7,609 bases of DNA from Syntrophaceae bacterium UBA2208. GTDB lineage: Bacteria; Desulfobacterota; BSN033; UBA1163. A program made the position numbers and the translations under genes. Positions 1 through 6,273 of the stretch are shown here, in pieces (positions within the stretch are counted from its first letter, which is position 1; every line of letters starts with the position of its first letter). The notes under the pieces were generated by a model, which was not told the DNA's origin, made no database searches, and saw nothing but the letters and a program-made list of their open reading frames with translations. The stretch is taken from positions 23,362-30,970 of the forward strand of contig DCUS01000018.1 of assembly GCA_002327885.1 (NCBI GenBank). Direction: 5' to 3'.

Positions 1-857
1 ATGATGGCTGCGGAGGTGTCAAAATAGACATCCATCATCAGGCCTTTGACCATGATCAGGTGGGGAGCAAATGTCACGATCAGGCTGTAGAGATAAGCTG
101 CCGAGGTCCCTACAGCGATCAACGTGTTCATGTCGCTCGTCTTATGTTTGGCTGCTTTCCAGAACCCGACATAGAACTGCCAGCCCGCCCAGAATTGGAC
201 AGGGGTGGCCAATAGAAATTGAATAAAGAAATTTGTCTCATGGGATAGGCCAATTCCTTTTTTTAGAAGCGAGGCACCGTACATAAGAATCAGGATGGGG
301 ACGAGGAGAACAGCACCGATAATGAATTTTTGCTTTAGCTTAAGGACCTCCGCTTCCCTGACAAGCCTTTCCTTTTCAACAATATCCTCCTCTCGTAGAG
401 TCGAGTCTCCGAATTTGACTTCGAGAACCTGATAACCTGCTTCTTCAACAGCTTTTTTGAGATCCCAGAGGGACACCTCTTCAGGAATGTACTCAACCGA
501 AGCCCTTTCGGTGGCAAAATTAACACTTGTTTGAACCACTCCTTTTACAGAGCTCAGAGCCTTTTCCACTTTTTTAACACAGCTTGCACAGGTCATCCCC
601 TTGATGGGGAGAATTGCTTTTCGCACTTTTGCCTCATAGCCGAGGTCCTTCACCTTGTTGATTAAATGGGAAACATCGGTCCTGTTAGGGTTGAATAAAA
701 CAGTGGCTTTCTCTGCTGCAAAGTTAACCGTCGCTTGAGAAACACCTTCAACTTTGGCCAATCCTTTTTCGATCTTCACCGCACAACTGGCACAGGACAT
801 TCCAGTAATGGGAAGGTCAATACGTTCCAGTTTCTCTTTAGAACCGTTTGATTCCAT
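1..857 (-). CDS. copA: CopA-type Cu(+) P-type ATPase, N-terminal part (runs off window edge)
   Basis: Cytoplasmic-membrane P1B-type ATPase expected to use ATP to move Cu(+) (or Ag(+)) from cytoplasm to periplasm. I translated 285 codons with no in-frame stop; the gene continues beyond base 1, so the rest of the transmembrane region including the CPC site, the actuator, and the DKTG and ATP-binding domains are not seen. Two tandem heavy-metal-associated domains are present: residues about 10-76 with GMSCASC (Cys22, Cys25) and about 80-147 with GMTCASC (Cys90, Cys93). Then come hydrophobic helices at about 177-195, 208-232 and 244-266. The stretches TPVQFWAGWQFY (about 218-229) and SDMNTLIAVGTSAAY (about 241-255) are typical of copper rather than zinc/cadmium transporters. 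The ATG at 857 follows GGAGAA with 8 nt spacing; an in-frame TTG at 860 is less likely and a TAG lies at 873-875. The gene is separated from the upstream small gene by a large inverted repeat, so it may have its own promoter, but I found no convincing one. Family assignment is firm; metal choice is inferred from motifs and neighbours. Confidence 0.93.
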   Translation of the reverse strand, partial: MESNGSKEKLERIDLPITGMSCASCAVKIEKGLAKVEGVSQATVNFAAEKATVLFNPNRTDVSHLINKVKDLGYEAKVRKAILPIKGMTCASCVKKVEKALSSVKGVVQTSVNFATERASVEYIPEEVSLWDLKKAVEEAGYQVLEVKFGDSTLREEDIVEKERLVREAEVLKLKQKFIIGAVLLVPILILMYGASLLKKGIGLSHETNFFIQFLLATPVQFWAGWQFYVGFWKAAKHKTSDMNTLIAVGTSAAYLYSLIVTFAPHLIMVKGLMMDVYFDTSAAI

Positions 858-865
858 CAATATTG

Positions 866-871
866 TTCTCC
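866..871 (-). promoter_or_regulatory. Ribosome binding site of the copA-type gene
   Basis: On the minus strand this reads GGAGAA, 8 nt before the ATG at 857. It supports the ATG over the in-frame TTG three bases upstream. It lies just outside the TTGG-rich repeat arm that begins at 877. Confidence 0.6.
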
Positions 872-876
872 ACTAA

Positions 877-1155
877 AATTCCAATCACCAAATCCCAAGC
901 TCCAAATAATAACCCATCACCAATTTCCCAAATTCATAAATGATGGTCTCGTAAAAAGTCTCTAAAGTGGTCTTTGCGAGCGAAGCGAAGCAATCTCGTA
1001 TTCTGTAAGTGCTTGATTTTATGGGATTGCTTCGTCACTAAGCTCCTCGCAATGACACGTGGTCGGACTTTTTACGAATTCATCATAAATAGGAATCATG
1101 TTTGGGTATTAATGATTGGAATTGTTTGGTTATTGGAATTTGGTGCTCGGTGATT
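877..1155. repeat. Pair of inverted CCAA/TTGG-rich repeat arms around a central palindrome
   Basis: The gene-free gap is almost wholly repeat. The left arm (877-939, CCAA-rich on the plus strand) and right arm (about 1087-1155, TTGG-rich on the plus strand) are inverted relative to each other. The clearest match is AATTCCAATCACCAAA at 877-892 against the reverse complement of 1125-1140 (AATTCCAATAACCAAA), 15 of 16 identical; the rest is looser, sharing units such as ACCAAAT and CCCAAA. The right arm starts almost immediately after the stop codon of the small gene (1157-1159), and the left arm ends just upstream of the copA ribosome binding site. No ORF or RNA gene is recognisable here. Low-complexity intergenic repeats of this look occur in many environmental bacterial genomes (general recollection, not checked). 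Exact arm boundaries are uncertain. Confidence 0.65.
940..1086. repeat. 147-bp palindromic element (MITE-like or REP-like) with long inverted-repeat arms
   Basis: Outer ends ATGATG (940-945) and CATCAT (1081-1086) pair. After three unpaired bases, TCGTAAAAAGTC (949-960) pairs perfectly with 1066-1077. A poorly paired 9-nt stretch follows on each side. Then GTCTTTGCGAG (970-980) pairs with 1046-1056 with one mismatch, and CGAAGCAATC (986-995) pairs perfectly with 1025-1034, leaving a 29-nt loop. The GCGAG/GAAGCAATC core resembles a dispersed palindrome seen in many bacterial genomes (recollection, not searched). There is no coding capacity, so it would depend on a transposase elsewhere if mobile. 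As RNA it could form a long hairpin between the small gene and copA, acting as an mRNA end, a stabiliser or a partial barrier to read-through. Confidence 0.82.
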
Positions 1156-1156
1156 C

Positions 1157-1630
1157 TCATCTTATTTCATAGTATATTCCCGCTGTCTTCTTCTGTTCTC
1201 CCACCTTAAAAAGAATCATTACCTGATATTTTCCCTTGTCCGGAAGGTTGAAATAGCCATCATAACTTTTCATCTCCCCTTCATATTTCAGGGCCTTGAC
1301 CTGATCTTTTCCCTTCGGATCAACCAATTTCATGTTGACCTGAGCGTTGGTAATCTCTTTTTGAGCCTTTTCGTCTTTAAGGGTCACTGTAATATTGTGG
1401 GTTGTCCCAGGCTCAATATCTTCTTTCATCTTCATGTCTTTTAGCATTTTCTGATGCTCTTCATTATTCATAATTTGAAAAATAACTTTGACGCCCTCAA
1501 CGATAACCTCCCGGGTATCCATCTTCATCGACGTCGCCCCATGCCCATGGGTATGCTGAGCCAGAGAAGGCGCTGTAAAGTTAAAAAAACTTAAAGTCAA
1601 CACCCCAAAAATTAGAATCATTTTTTTCAT
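1157..1630 (-). CDS. Small secreted His/Met-containing protein, unknown function (possibly YtkA/FixH-like)
   Basis: A 157-residue protein with a signal peptide: a KK-containing start, a hydrophobic core at about 4-20, and a likely cleavage after Ser-Leu-Ala24. The mature N terminus begins QHTHGHG (His26, 28, 30), followed by Met35 and Met37, and then a Met-rich stretch (Met54, 62, 66, 68, with His59). There are no cysteines or tryptophans, so it lacks the Trp of the CusF copper site. Residues about 75-157 alternate in a beta-sandwich manner and include VxMKLVDPKGK and DKGKYQVMILFKVG, which recalls small Ig-like YtkA/FixH-type periplasmic domains; that match is tentative. The ATG at 1630 follows AGGAGGG with 7 nt spacing. 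The gene sits 125 nt after the RND pump gene and 299 nt before copA. A periplasmic copper-binding or accessory role is inferred from context and residues. It is clearly a real gene, but function is not established. Confidence 0.85.
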   Translation of the reverse strand: MKKMILIFGVLTLSFFNFTAPSLAQHTHGHGATSMKMDTREVIVEGVKVIFQIMNNEEHQKMLKDMKMKEDIEPGTTHNITVTLKDEKAQKEITNAQVNMKLVDPKGKDQVKALKYEGEMKSYDGYFNLPDKGKYQVMILFKVGEQKKTAGIYYEIR

Positions 1631-1637
1631 GACATAA

Positions 1638-1644
1638 CCCTCCT
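1638..1644 (-). promoter_or_regulatory. Strong Shine-Dalgarno of the small secreted protein
   Basis: AGGAGGG on the minus strand, 7 nt before the ATG at 1630. This is the closest match to the consensus among the genes here, suggesting efficient translation of the small protein. Confidence 0.75.
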
Positions 1645-1696
1645 ATAAAATTTTCCCCTTAGATCATTCTAACCCTTTTAAGCATCTCCTCTCTTA

Positions 1697-1724
1697 AATA
1701 TATTCACTGTTATCGTTAATTCAA
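1697..1724 (-). promoter_or_regulatory. Possible sigma70-type promoter for the small gene
   Basis: On the minus strand TTGAAT (1724-1719) is followed after 16 nt by TATATT (1702-1697), matching the -35 and -10 consensus at 4/6 and 5/6 positions. Initiation would fall near 1690, giving a leader of about 60 nt before the ATG at 1630. The small gene, and perhaps copA through the repeat, could therefore be transcribed apart from the pump operon. The region is A/T-rich, so chance matches are possible. Confidence 0.4.
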
Positions 1725-1747
1725 GGAAGTTCGGCGAACGCTTTGAA
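1720..1747 (-). terminator. Imperfect hairpin just after the RND pump gene
   Basis: Eight bases after the cusA stop codon, the minus strand can fold TTCAAAGCGTTCG against CGAACTTCCTTGAA: outer TTCAA/TTGAA and inner GTTCG/CGAAC pair, with mismatches between and a very tight loop. No U-run follows, so this is not a classical Rho-independent terminator. It could be a weak terminator or an mRNA 3' end structure, or chance. It overlaps the possible -35 element of the next gene. Confidence 0.3.
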
Positions 1748-1755
1748 ATAATTGA

Positions 1756-4700
1756 TTAAATCTTTATTTCGGCTATCTTCAACTTTCCCTTCTTCAACTG
1801 TCTCTCCTTCACCAAAGCAAAAATAACGGGGGTAATGATGAGAACATGGATGGTTGAGGTTAAAAGGCCTCCGATAATCGGAGCGGCAATGGGCTTCATC
1901 ACATCCGCGCCCACGCCGGAGGACCACATGATGGGGACCAAAGCGATTAGCGTCGTCCCAACGGTCATCAATTTTGGTCGAAGCCGAAGAACGGACCCTT
2001 CGATCGTCGCCTCATGAATATCCTGCCTACTCACTTCACCTTTCATCAACCGCTCATTTAAGGCCTCGTGGAGATAGACAATCATCACCACACCGGTCTC
2101 TACCGCAATACCATAGAGGGCAATGTACCCCACCCAGACCGCCACACTGAAATTGTATCCGAGGAGGTACTGGAGGATGACGCCCCCAGTCATGGCATAG
2201 AGGACGGCAACCATCAGGATAATTGACTCTGCAATCGAATGGAATGTCATATAGAGAAGAATAAAGATGATGAAGAAGACAATGGGCATCAGGATTTTTA
2301 AACGCTCCTTCGCTCTGACTTGAAACTCATACTGGCCGCTCCACGAAAGGGAATATCCTGTGGGGAGTTTCAACTTTTCCTGAACCACCCTCTTTGACTC
2401 CTCCACATATCCACCGATATCCCTTCCGGTCACATCCACATAGACATAGCCGGTCAGCATGGCATCCTCATCACGAATCATGGCTGGTCCTGTTGTCACA
2501 CTGACATCAGCCAGTTGAGCTAATGGAATGTGAGCCACCGCCGATACAGAACTCCCCATCTGCTGTTTTTCTGAAGAAGCCCCAATTCTTACGGGAACCA
2601 AAATTCTTTTTACCTTTTCTATATCATCCCGAAGTTCTCTTGAGTAACGAATGTTGACAGGATAACGTTCTCGCCCTTCGATGGTTCGGGTGATGTTCAT
2701 TCCTCCTAAAGCGGTTTGGATCACTTCCTGAACCTCTTCGACCGTCAGGCCGTACCGAGCAATTGCATCTCGATTAATCTTGATATCTGCAAAATATCCT
2801 CCTGCGACTCTTTCCGCATAGGCACTTCTTGTGCCCTCCACCTCCTTCAAAATCATTTCGGTGCGGATTCCGAGTTCTTCAATCGTCTTCAAGTCCGGCC
2901 CGGAAATCTTGATCCCTATCGGTGTCCGGATACCTGTGCTCAACATATCAATCCTCGCCCGGATGGGCATGGTCCACGCATTCTGAAGTCCTGGGAACTG
3001 CATCTTTTTGTCCATTTCCTCCACCAGTTCTTCATAGGTTCGTCTTCGATAGGCCCCAAAAATCTTCTCTGCCACCGGTCTTAATCCTTCCGGAAGGTAG
3101 GAATAATCTTTCTTCACTTCTGTCCATTGATCTTTGGGTTTAAGATGGACGGTCGTCTCCATCATGCTAAAAGGAGCTGGATCGGTTGAGGTCTCCGCTC
3201 GACCTGCCTTACCGAAAACGGTATGGACCTCGGGAAAACTTTTTAAAATCTTATCCTGGACAGATAAAAGCCTTCCGGCCTCGGTCACCGAGATTCCCGG
3301 ACTCGTGACGGGCATATAAAAGATCGTCCCCTCGTAAAGGGGAGGCATGAACTCGCTTCCAATCCTCAAGAGAAGAAAGAGGCTTAAGGGAATCACCAGA
3401 AAGTTGACAAAGAGCGAGGTCTTCTTAAATCTCAAAACGAAGTGGATGACCGGCTCATAAAGCCGCCTGAAAAAACTGGAAACCGGGTTTTTTGATTCCG
3501 GTTTAAGCCGCTTTCCCTTTAAGAAGATCGTCATTAACACAGGGACGAGAGTAATCGCGAGAATAGATGAAGCCGCCATGGCAAAGGTCTTGGTGAAGGC
3601 AAGAGGCCGGAATAACCTTCCCTCCTGGGCCTCAAGCATGAAGACCGGCACAAAGGAGATGATGATGATAATCAAGGAAAAGAAGATGGCCCGGCCGACC
3701 TGTTGACAGGCCCGGACAACGGTCCGCGTGCTCTGTCTGCGATCTTCATCTGTCCCCTCCGAGAGGTGGCGATAGCCGTTTTCCACCATGACGAGCGAGG
3801 CGTCAACAAGGACGCCGATGGAAAGGGCAATCCCTCCTAAAGACATAATATTGGAGGTCAATTTCATAAAATACATAGGGATGAAGGATACCACCACGGC
3901 AATTGGAAGGGCAAATATGGGGACCAGGGCGGAGGGAAAGTGAAGAAGAAAGACAATGATGACCAGGCTTACGACAATGATCTCGGTGAGAAGCGTCTTC
4001 TGGAGGTTCTGGATGGAAAGCCGGATCAATTCGGACCGGTCATAGGTGGGAATGACCTTTACTCCTTCCGGAAGGCCCGGGCCGATCTCTTTGATCTTGG
4101 CCTTAACTCGATCAATAACATTGAGGGCATTCTCTCCGAACCGCATCACCACAATCCCACCGACCACCTCCCCCTTCCCGTTGAGCTCAACAATTCCCCT
4201 TCGGATTTCAGGACCGAGAGCAACCTGGGCCACATCTCGAAGAAGAATCGGTGTTCCGCGACTATTGCCCACAGCAATCTTCCGGATATCCTCCAAAGAT
4301 TTTATATATCCCCGGCCTCTGACCATGTACTCTCTGCCGCCAAACTCCAGAAGTCTCCCCTCGACATCATTATTCGACATTTTCACCCGATCCATGACGC
4401 CCCGGATAGACAGACCGTAGGCTGACATTCGATTAGGATCGATACTGATCTGATATTGTTTTACAAATCCTCCAACACTCGCAACCTCTGCGACACCCTC
4501 CACGCTCGCCAAGGCATACCGGAGGTACCAGTCTTGAAGGGTCCGAAGATAGGCAAGGTCATAATTCCCTTTTTCATCGATGAGGGCATAGGTATAAACC
4601 CATCCTACACCGGACGCATCCGGACCGAGCACTGGATTGACGCCTTCCGGAAGCCTTCCGGTGATCTGCTGCATGTACTCCAGTACCCGGGACCTTGCCC

Positions 4701-5013
4701 AGTAAATATCTGTCCCATCTTCAAAGATGGCATAAACATAGGAAAATCCAAAATCGGAAAACCCTCTGACCGTTTTGACTTTCGGTGCGGAGATCAATGC
4801 TGAGACAATGGGGTAGGTCACCTGATCTTCGACGAGGTCCGGGCTTCTGCCTTCCCAGGGCGTATAGACAATCACCTGGACGTCGGAGATATCGGGTATA
4901 GCGTCGAGAGGAATGTTCTTTATTGCATAAACCCCTCCAAGCATTAACAGCAAGACAACGGTAAAAACTAAAAAACGATTCCTGGCGCAGATCTCTATGA
5001 TCTTTTCAATCAA
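1756..5013 (-). CDS. cusA: CusA-type heavy-metal RND efflux pump (Cu(I)/Ag(I))
   Basis: Proton-driven inner-membrane pump of the heavy-metal efflux RND family, the core of a CusCBA-type complex. At 1085 residues it is slightly longer than E. coli CusA. It opens with a helix at about 13-31 and the large periplasmic loop. Further helices lie at about 341-358, 363-383, 391-411, 443-460, 473-497 and 532-550, then a second periplasmic loop and helices at about 907-925, 931-952, 957-982, 1013-1031 and 1043-1068. Helix 4 holds Asp404 and Glu411 and helix 10 Glu972, matching the proton-relay acids of CusA. The three methionines that bind Cu(I)/Ag(I) in CusA are kept: Met567 (YMP), Met617 (APFSM) and Met690 (RIDMLSTG), which supports monovalent metal over Zn/Co/Ni. 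Relative to E. coli CusA there are extra segments near 633-657 and 809-829. The start is TTG at 5013, preceded by AGAGGAG, with a TAG at 5032-5034 and no ATG or GTG between. Confidence 0.96.
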   Translation of the reverse strand: MIEKIIEICARNRFLVFTVVLLLMLGGVYAIKNIPLDAIPDISDVQVIVYTPWEGRSPDLVEDQVTYPIVSALISAPKVKTVRGFSDFGFSYVYAIFEDGTDIYWARSRVLEYMQQITGRLPEGVNPVLGPDASGVGWVYTYALIDEKGNYDLAYLRTLQDWYLRYALASVEGVAEVASVGGFVKQYQISIDPNRMSAYGLSIRGVMDRVKMSNNDVEGRLLEFGGREYMVRGRGYIKSLEDIRKIAVGNSRGTPILLRDVAQVALGPEIRRGIVELNGKGEVVGGIVVMRFGENALNVIDRVKAKIKEIGPGLPEGVKVIPTYDRSELIRLSIQNLQKTLLTEIIVVSLVIIVFLLHFPSALVPIFALPIAVVVSFIPMYFMKLTSNIMSLGGIALSIGVLVDASLVMVENGYRHLSEGTDEDRRQSTRTVVRACQQVGRAIFFSLIIIIISFVPVFMLEAQEGRLFRPLAFTKTFAMAASSILAITLVPVLMTIFLKGKRLKPESKNPVSSFFRRLYEPVIHFVLRFKKTSLFVNFLVIPLSLFLLLRIGSEFMPPLYEGTIFYMPVTSPGISVTEAGRLLSVQDKILKSFPEVHTVFGKAGRAETSTDPAPFSMMETTVHLKPKDQWTEVKKDYSYLPEGLRPVAEKIFGAYRRRTYEELVEEMDKKMQFPGLQNAWTMPIRARIDMLSTGIRTPIGIKISGPDLKTIEELGIRTEMILKEVEGTRSAYAERVAGGYFADIKINRDAIARYGLTVEEVQEVIQTALGGMNITRTIEGRERYPVNIRYSRELRDDIEKVKRILVPVRIGASSEKQQMGSSVSAVAHIPLAQLADVSVTTGPAMIRDEDAMLTGYVYVDVTGRDIGGYVEESKRVVQEKLKLPTGYSLSWSGQYEFQVRAKERLKILMPIVFFIIFILLYMTFHSIAESIILMVAVLYAMTGGVILQYLLGYNFSVAVWVGYIALYGIAVETGVVMIVYLHEALNERLMKGEVSRQDIHEATIEGSVLRLRPKLMTVGTTLIALVPIMWSSGVGADVMKPIAAPIIGGLLTSTIHVLIITPVIFALVKERQLKKGKLKIAEIKI

Positions 5014-5019
5014 TCTTTG

Positions 5020-5026
5020 CTCCTCT
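5020..5026 (-). promoter_or_regulatory. Ribosome binding site that supports a TTG start for cusA
   Basis: AGAGGAG on the minus strand, 6 nt before the TTG at 5013. Together with the upstream in-frame stop, it fixes TTG as the start and gives the expected N terminus, MIEKIIEICARNRF. Confidence 0.7.
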
Positions 5027-5053
5027 TTACCCTATGATTCCCTCAGCTTCAAA

Positions 5054-6259
5054 CTAATGCGAATGGCCCATGCCGCCGACAGCATCTTTAAACTTCGATT
5101 CGGAGTCGATGAGAAAATTGGCGCTCGTCACCACGCGTTCTCCAGCCTTGAGCCCTTTAACCACCTCATAATAATTTTCCACCTTTGCCCCAACTTTGAT
5201 CTCCCTCGGTTCAAAATAGCCATCCCCTTTATCCAAAATAACGATCTGCCTGAGGCCTGTATCAATGACAGCCCCTTCTGCCACAGCTAACTTCTGCCCG
5301 AGATGAATCTTCATCTCCACATTGGCAAACATTTCGGGCTTAAGCTTCCCGTGAGGGTTTGTAAACTCAAATCTTACCTTTGCCGTTCGCGTATTTGCAT
5401 CTAAGTAGGGATTGATATAGATGGCCCTCCCGATGAAGGACTCTTCCGGGTAATACGGGAATTGAATCGTCGCCCGTTGCCCCAATCGGATAAGTGGGAG
5501 TTCATATTCATAGATATCCGCAATCAGCCAGACCACGGAGAGGTCAGCCAGTTTGAACAGGGCCATACCCGGTGTGATATTCATCCCTTTGAAAGCCATC
5601 TTTTCCAGGACAAACCCGCTGAAAGGGGAATGGAGGGTAAGTGTCTTTTTAACCTGACCCCTCTCCTCTAAGGCCTTGATCTGATCGTCACTGATGTCCC
5701 AGAGCTTGAGACGCCGCTTGGCCGAATCGACCAGGGAGTTTCCACTTCCAGCCACTTCGGGAAATGGACTCTTGCTCAATTCCTTTTTGGCTCGAAGGGC
5801 AAGGAGATAGTCTTCTTGGGTGGAGACCAATTCCGGGCTGTAGATGGTAAGAAGCGGTTCTCCCTTTTGGACAAGCTTACCCGTAAAATCAACGTAGAGG
5901 TCCTCGATCCAGCCTCCGATCTTCGGGGAAACCGTTACAATCCTCTTTTCATCATAATCGATCCTCCCCACGGTTCGGATGAGCTTCTCAAAAGATCTCA
6001 TCTCCACGGTTCCAAATTTGACTCCGATCAATTGCTGTCTCTCCGGAGAGATCTGAACTGTCCCCGTCCCTACCTCCTGCATCTTCCCTTCCTTCTGGAT
6101 CGACTCCATGGTCAGGTCCTTCATGTCCATGTCATCCGTTTTTTCCACTTCTTGCCTTACCTTTTCCTGATGTCTTTGTGGCGGGGCGGTCTCCTTTCCA
6201 CAACCGGAGATCAACCAAAACAAAAGTAAAAAGAGGATGAGCCAAATGCATCTTCTCAT
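5054..6259 (-). CDS. cusB: CusB-type periplasmic adaptor (membrane fusion) lipoprotein
   Basis: Periplasmic adaptor that links the RND pump to the outer-membrane channel and, in CusB, hands metal to the pump. From the ATG at 6259 it has 401 residues, close to E. coli CusB. The signal sequence ends in Leu-Ile-Ser-Gly-Cys20, a lipobox, so the protein is probably anchored by lipid. A Met-containing linker follows (Met44, 46, 51, 60), in the region where CusB carries its metal-binding methionines. Domains in order: first lipoyl half about 107-143 (SPKIGGWIEDLYVDF), alpha-hairpin about 144-200, second lipoyl half about 205-240 (LHSPFSGFVLEKMAFKG), beta-barrel about 243-320, and membrane-proximal domain to about 392. 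It ends in GMGHSH, a possible extra metal ligand tail. Start choice: an in-frame TTG at 6277 overlaps the upstream stop, but the ATG follows GGGGGAAGG and gives a normal lipoprotein signal. The gene lies 14 nt after the channel gene and 40 nt before cusA. Confidence 0.93.
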   Translation of the reverse strand: MRRCIWLILFLLLFWLISGCGKETAPPQRHQEKVRQEVEKTDDMDMKDLTMESIQKEGKMQEVGTGTVQISPERQQLIGVKFGTVEMRSFEKLIRTVGRIDYDEKRIVTVSPKIGGWIEDLYVDFTGKLVQKGEPLLTIYSPELVSTQEDYLLALRAKKELSKSPFPEVAGSGNSLVDSAKRRLKLWDISDDQIKALEERGQVKKTLTLHSPFSGFVLEKMAFKGMNITPGMALFKLADLSVVWLIADIYEYELPLIRLGQRATIQFPYYPEESFIGRAIYINPYLDANTRTAKVRFEFTNPHGKLKPEMFANVEMKIHLGQKLAVAEGAVIDTGLRQIVILDKGDGYFEPREIKVGAKVENYYEVVKGLKAGERVVTSANFLIDSESKFKDAVGGMGHSH

Positions 6260-6262
6260 TTT

Positions 6263-6271
6263 CCTTCCCCC
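6263..6271 (-). promoter_or_regulatory. Purine-rich ribosome binding site favouring the ATG start of cusB
   Basis: GGGGGAAGG on the minus strand, 3 nt before the ATG at 6259 (7 nt from its G-run). For the alternative TTG at 6277, this segment would lie inside the coding sequence, so it favours the ATG. Confidence 0.45.
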
Positions 6272-6273
6272 TC

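Noticed and set aside
1659..1672. Short inverted repeat TTAGA-TCAT-TCTAA in the leader of the small gene, considered as an operator.
   Set aside because: Arms of only five A/T-rich bases are expected by chance in this composition, and it matches no metal-regulator site known to me.
1657..1686. Eight-codon ORF (MLKRVRMI) in the leader of the small gene, considered as a leader peptide.
   Set aside because: The purine-rich stretch directly abuts its ATG, leaving no proper spacing, and it has no feature suggesting attenuation.
1721..1927. Minus-strand ORF ending in NYFKAFAELP, which briefly resembles the start of an ArsR-type regulator.
   Set aside because: It overlaps the C-terminal end of cusA in another frame, stops at once, and nothing after it continues an ArsR domain; the likeness is probably chance.
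2716..4803. Several plus-strand ORFs of 60-160 codons opposite cusA.
   Set aside because: They are antisense shadows of a well-conserved gene, with no recognisable domains or clear ribosome binding sites.
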